Below are positions 63,237-64,000 of a stretch of DNA of 64,000 nucleotides, one piece after another (within the stretch, counting starts at the first letter, position 1; each line of letters starts with the position of its first letter). Under the pieces are notes generated by a model. The model searched no databases. It was not told where the DNA came from and saw only the letters and a list, made by a program, of their open reading frames with translations. A program made the position numbers and the translations under genes. The stretch spans positions 372,001 through 436,000 of the forward strand of contig REGQ01000058.1 of assembly GCA_004134985.1 (NCBI GenBank), given 5' to 3'. This DNA is from Paenibacillaceae bacterium. Lineage in GTDB: Bacteria > Bacillota > Bacilli > Paenibacillales > Paenibacillaceae.

Positions 63237-63339
63237 GGAACCTCCCGCAACTTGCGTAATTTGAAAAAAAACCTATGATTTCCTCCCTGCCCCGAACAGA
63301 CAGCGTACCGCCGTCCGGCGTACGGAGGAGATCACAGGA

Positions 63340-63570
63340 CTATTTGTACCAACGCCACCGATCGTTTACCCATTCCACAATCCGGCTCCAGCGAATAATA
63401 GGTTCCGCTGATTCGTCTTTTTGCTTGCCGAAATAATAGCCGATCCACAATAGCAGCGAAAAAAACAGCATATCCCAAAATCCTGCAAAAAGATATACAA
63501 ATCCAAGGAGCAACGCGGCAGAGATTCCTGTGATTCGTCCGCGGTGCGTCAATAAGAACTCCCTCCACAT
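63340..63570 (-). CDS. DUF2273 small membrane protein
   Basis: A 76-residue protein with two membrane segments (ITGISAALLLGFVYLFAGFW, LFFSLLLWIGYYFG). DUF2273 members lie beside the alkaline shock protein genes asp23/amaP. ATG 63570 has GAGGTG at suitable distance; GTG 63582 is within that site. Function unknown, probably an envelope-stress helper. Confidence 0.82.
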   Translation of the reverse strand: MWREFLLTHRGRITGISAALLLGFVYLFAGFWDMLFFSLLLWIGYYFGKQKDESAEPIIRWSRIVEWVNDRWRWYK

Positions 63571-63584
63571 CGGCAAGCTCACCT

Positions 63585-64000
63585 CTATTCCACGCGACTC
63601 TTGAACGTTTGGGTCTGAATAATATTGGCAATATACACCGTAACATCTGCAACAGGAATTCCGGTAATATCCTCAACGTATTCTTTGACCGCACGTTGAA
63701 TCTCTTCGGTTAAGCCCGGAATTGGATTCTCCCCATCCACAACAGTGCGCAGCATAATTTCCAATCCGGCGTCCGCAATCCGGATGCGGGCTTTCAAATC
63801 TTTGACTCCCCGCTGTTTCGCCGCTGCTTTGAGCGCTAAGTTTTCAACCGTCTCCATCGAAATGCGGATATTGCCAAAATCCGTCCGTTGATCAATCGAA
63901 GGGGCTGAAGTATTCCCTCTCCGCACCGACAGGTAGAAGAAACGAAAGCTGACCAGCAGCAGTATTGCAGCAATAATAACGATTGTGACCTGCAGCCATA
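63585..64000 (-). CDS. amaP: Asp23-family membrane anchor AmaP (5' truncated by window)
   Basis: The open frame reaches the window edge; codons there form a membrane helix (VTIVIIAAILLLVSFRFFYL) followed by SVRRGNTSAPSID and an Asp23-like domain (GNIRISMETVENLALKAAAK, IADAGLEIMLRTVVDG, IPVADVTVYIANI). AmaP anchors Asp23 to the membrane at the cell periphery. The start lies beyond 64,000. An internal GTG at 63926 is not the start. Confidence 0.85.
   Translation of the reverse strand, partial: WLQVTIVIIAAILLLVSFRFFYLSVRRGNTSAPSIDQRTDFGNIRISMETVENLALKAAAKQRGVKDLKARIRIADAGLEIMLRTVVDGENPIPGLTEEIQRAVKEYVEDITGIPVADVTVYIANIIQTQTFKSRVE

Noticed and set aside
1-64000. CRISPR arrays, tRNA or rRNA genes
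   Set aside because: No regularly spaced repeats and no cloverleaf or rRNA sequence was recognised while reading both strands.

Overview
The window joins an AT-rich prophage (about 1-31,943) to a GC-richer chromosome of an endospore-forming, Paenibacillus-like Firmicute. The host call rests on the run of sporulation and core genes to the right: spo0A, spoIVB, spoIIM, a Spo0E-like gene, mciZ, yqzK, fur-xerD-deoB-punA-pdp, the bkd operon, and recN-argR-tlyA-dxs-ispA-xseBA-folD-nusB-amaP, in the order usual for Bacillales. I see no rRNA, tRNA or CRISPR array.

Prophage, plus strand (1-29,767): the late region of a siphovirus-type phage. It starts inside a giant tape-measure gene that is split by a 1,365-nt group I intron carrying a Vsr-like homing endonuclease. 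Then come Dit-like and Tal-like baseplate genes, a secreted stalk/ankyrin protein, a PAAR-like tip protein, and a long array of adhesion proteins (C-type-lectin-like, discoidin, SPRY, beta-propeller, DNRLRE and beta-repeat). A lysis cassette closes it: holin, amidase, a second holin-like protein.

Prophage right end, minus strand (29,906-31,943): a free-standing serine-recombinase zinc ribbon, a complete phage-style pyrimidine-nucleoside phosphorylase, and a phage helix-turn-helix segment. The phage sits inside the host pdp gene. The first 92 host codons are fused in frame to the phage helix-turn-helix, and the phage's own pdp follows with a 4-nt overlap. The phage therefore appears to carry a replacement for the gene it breaks, expressed from the host salvage operon.

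Host, 32,219-48,265 (mostly minus): nucleoside salvage (punA, deoB), xerD, ald, fur, spoIIM, an endonuclease Q-like gene, nudF, a pepT-like peptidase, lipB and the branched-chain 2-oxoacid dehydrogenase complex. Two very short plus-strand genes are easy to miss: mciZ (48 codons) and prli42 (32 codons).

Host, 48,479-52,236: beside spo0A lies a compact three-gene signalling locus: an AgrC-sensor-like membrane protein without a kinase, a 43-residue AgrD-like peptide and a LytTR regulator without a receiver domain. This locus, the pdp replacement module and the tape-measure intron are the most notable items here. The last stretch, 52,218-64,000, is ordinary core gene order.
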